From Blepharisma japonicum (taxonomy: Eukaryota; Ciliophora; Heterotrichea; Heterotrichida; Blepharismidae): a DNA stretch of 64,000 bases. The notes below the pieces were generated by a model. That model saw only the letters and a program-made list of their open reading frames with translations. It was not told where the DNA came from and searched no databases. Position 1 is the first letter of the stretch. Every line of letters begins with the position of its first letter. Shown in pieces: positions 63,882-64,000 of the stretch. Position numbers and translations under genes: made by a program. The DNA lies in contig CATKHK010000008.1 in assembly GCA_949751835.1 (NCBI GenBank), forward strand, positions 680,264-744,263. Direction: 5' to 3'.

Positions 63882-64000
63882 ATGGCTTCAATTGAAGAAA
63901 TTCTCTCAGACGACGTCAAACTCACAGAAGTGACCAAGGCTGTCTTTGATCAAGTCGATGCTGATCAATCAGGAACAATCGATAAAAGAGAGCTCAAGAA
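63882..64000 (+). CDS. EF-hand protein, N-terminal part
   Basis: Starts at ATG 63882 and runs off the right edge after about 39 residues. The visible end contains one canonical EF-hand loop (D-A-D-Q-S-G-T-I-D-K-R-E), preceded by a helix with V-F-D-Q-V. It is a small Ca2+-binding protein of the centrin/calmodulin/CDPK type; the subfamily cannot be told from this part. Confidence 0.65.
   Translation, partial: MASIEEILSDDVKLTEVTKAVFDQVDADQSGTIDKRELK

Overview
The window looks like nuclear DNA of a heterotrich ciliate, most likely Blepharisma or a close relative. Many genes read straight through in-frame TGA codons, and TGA falls where conserved families need tryptophan. One example is the invariant Trp of the kinase D-x-W-S-x-G motif in the ATG1/ULK-like gene. 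TAA and TAG are still used as stops. Four spliceosomal introns could be placed by reading-frame logic, and they are only 15 or 16 nt long. Genes are compact, lie on both strands and usually sit 100 to 600 bp apart in A+T-rich spacers. UGA=Trp together with 15/16-nt introns is established for Blepharisma. The exact species, and whether this is macronuclear sequence, cannot be decided from the window.

Positions 1-43,000 hold ordinary single-copy eukaryotic genes. Secretion and trafficking: an ERGIC3/Erv46-like fragment and SEC23. Calcium and phospho-signalling: a double-FHA PP2C phosphatase, a CDPK, a calmodulin-like protein, a GSK3-type kinase and an ATG1/ULK-like kinase. Membrane transport: a TMEM184/OST-alpha family protein, a P3A-type proton ATPase, a cyclic-nucleotide-type K+ channel and an internally duplicated claudin-like tetraspan protein. 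Mitochondria, cofactor and redox: a mitochondrial processing peptidase beta subunit, an MMADHC-like domain protein and two tandem glutathione reductases. Cytoskeleton and scaffolding: a kinesin-2, TPR and coiled-coil proteins. Ubiquitin-type zinc-finger proteins: three RING proteins, one with B-box and MORN repeats and one polytopic.

Positions 44,070-57,640 form a repeated accessory region. Nine copies of a 296-311 codon kelch/beta-propeller-like gene are present, eight on the minus strand and one inverted. They are interspersed with two recurring sequence modules that carry decayed plus-strand reading frames. One copy has an in-frame TAA, one has a 48-bp internal duplication, and one spacer is interrupted by a 5'-truncated, frameshifted LINE-type reverse transcriptase remnant. 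The array proteins resemble the C-terminal half of the B-box/coiled-coil/kelch gene at 58,531-60,345, which may be the full-length relative from which they derive.

Positions 57,640-64,000 contain a VPS4-like AAA ATPase with an unusual Walker B residue, several decayed coding fragments, a diverged direct repeat pair, a short G+C-richer stretch faintly like 5S rRNA, and the start of an EF-hand gene that runs off the end.
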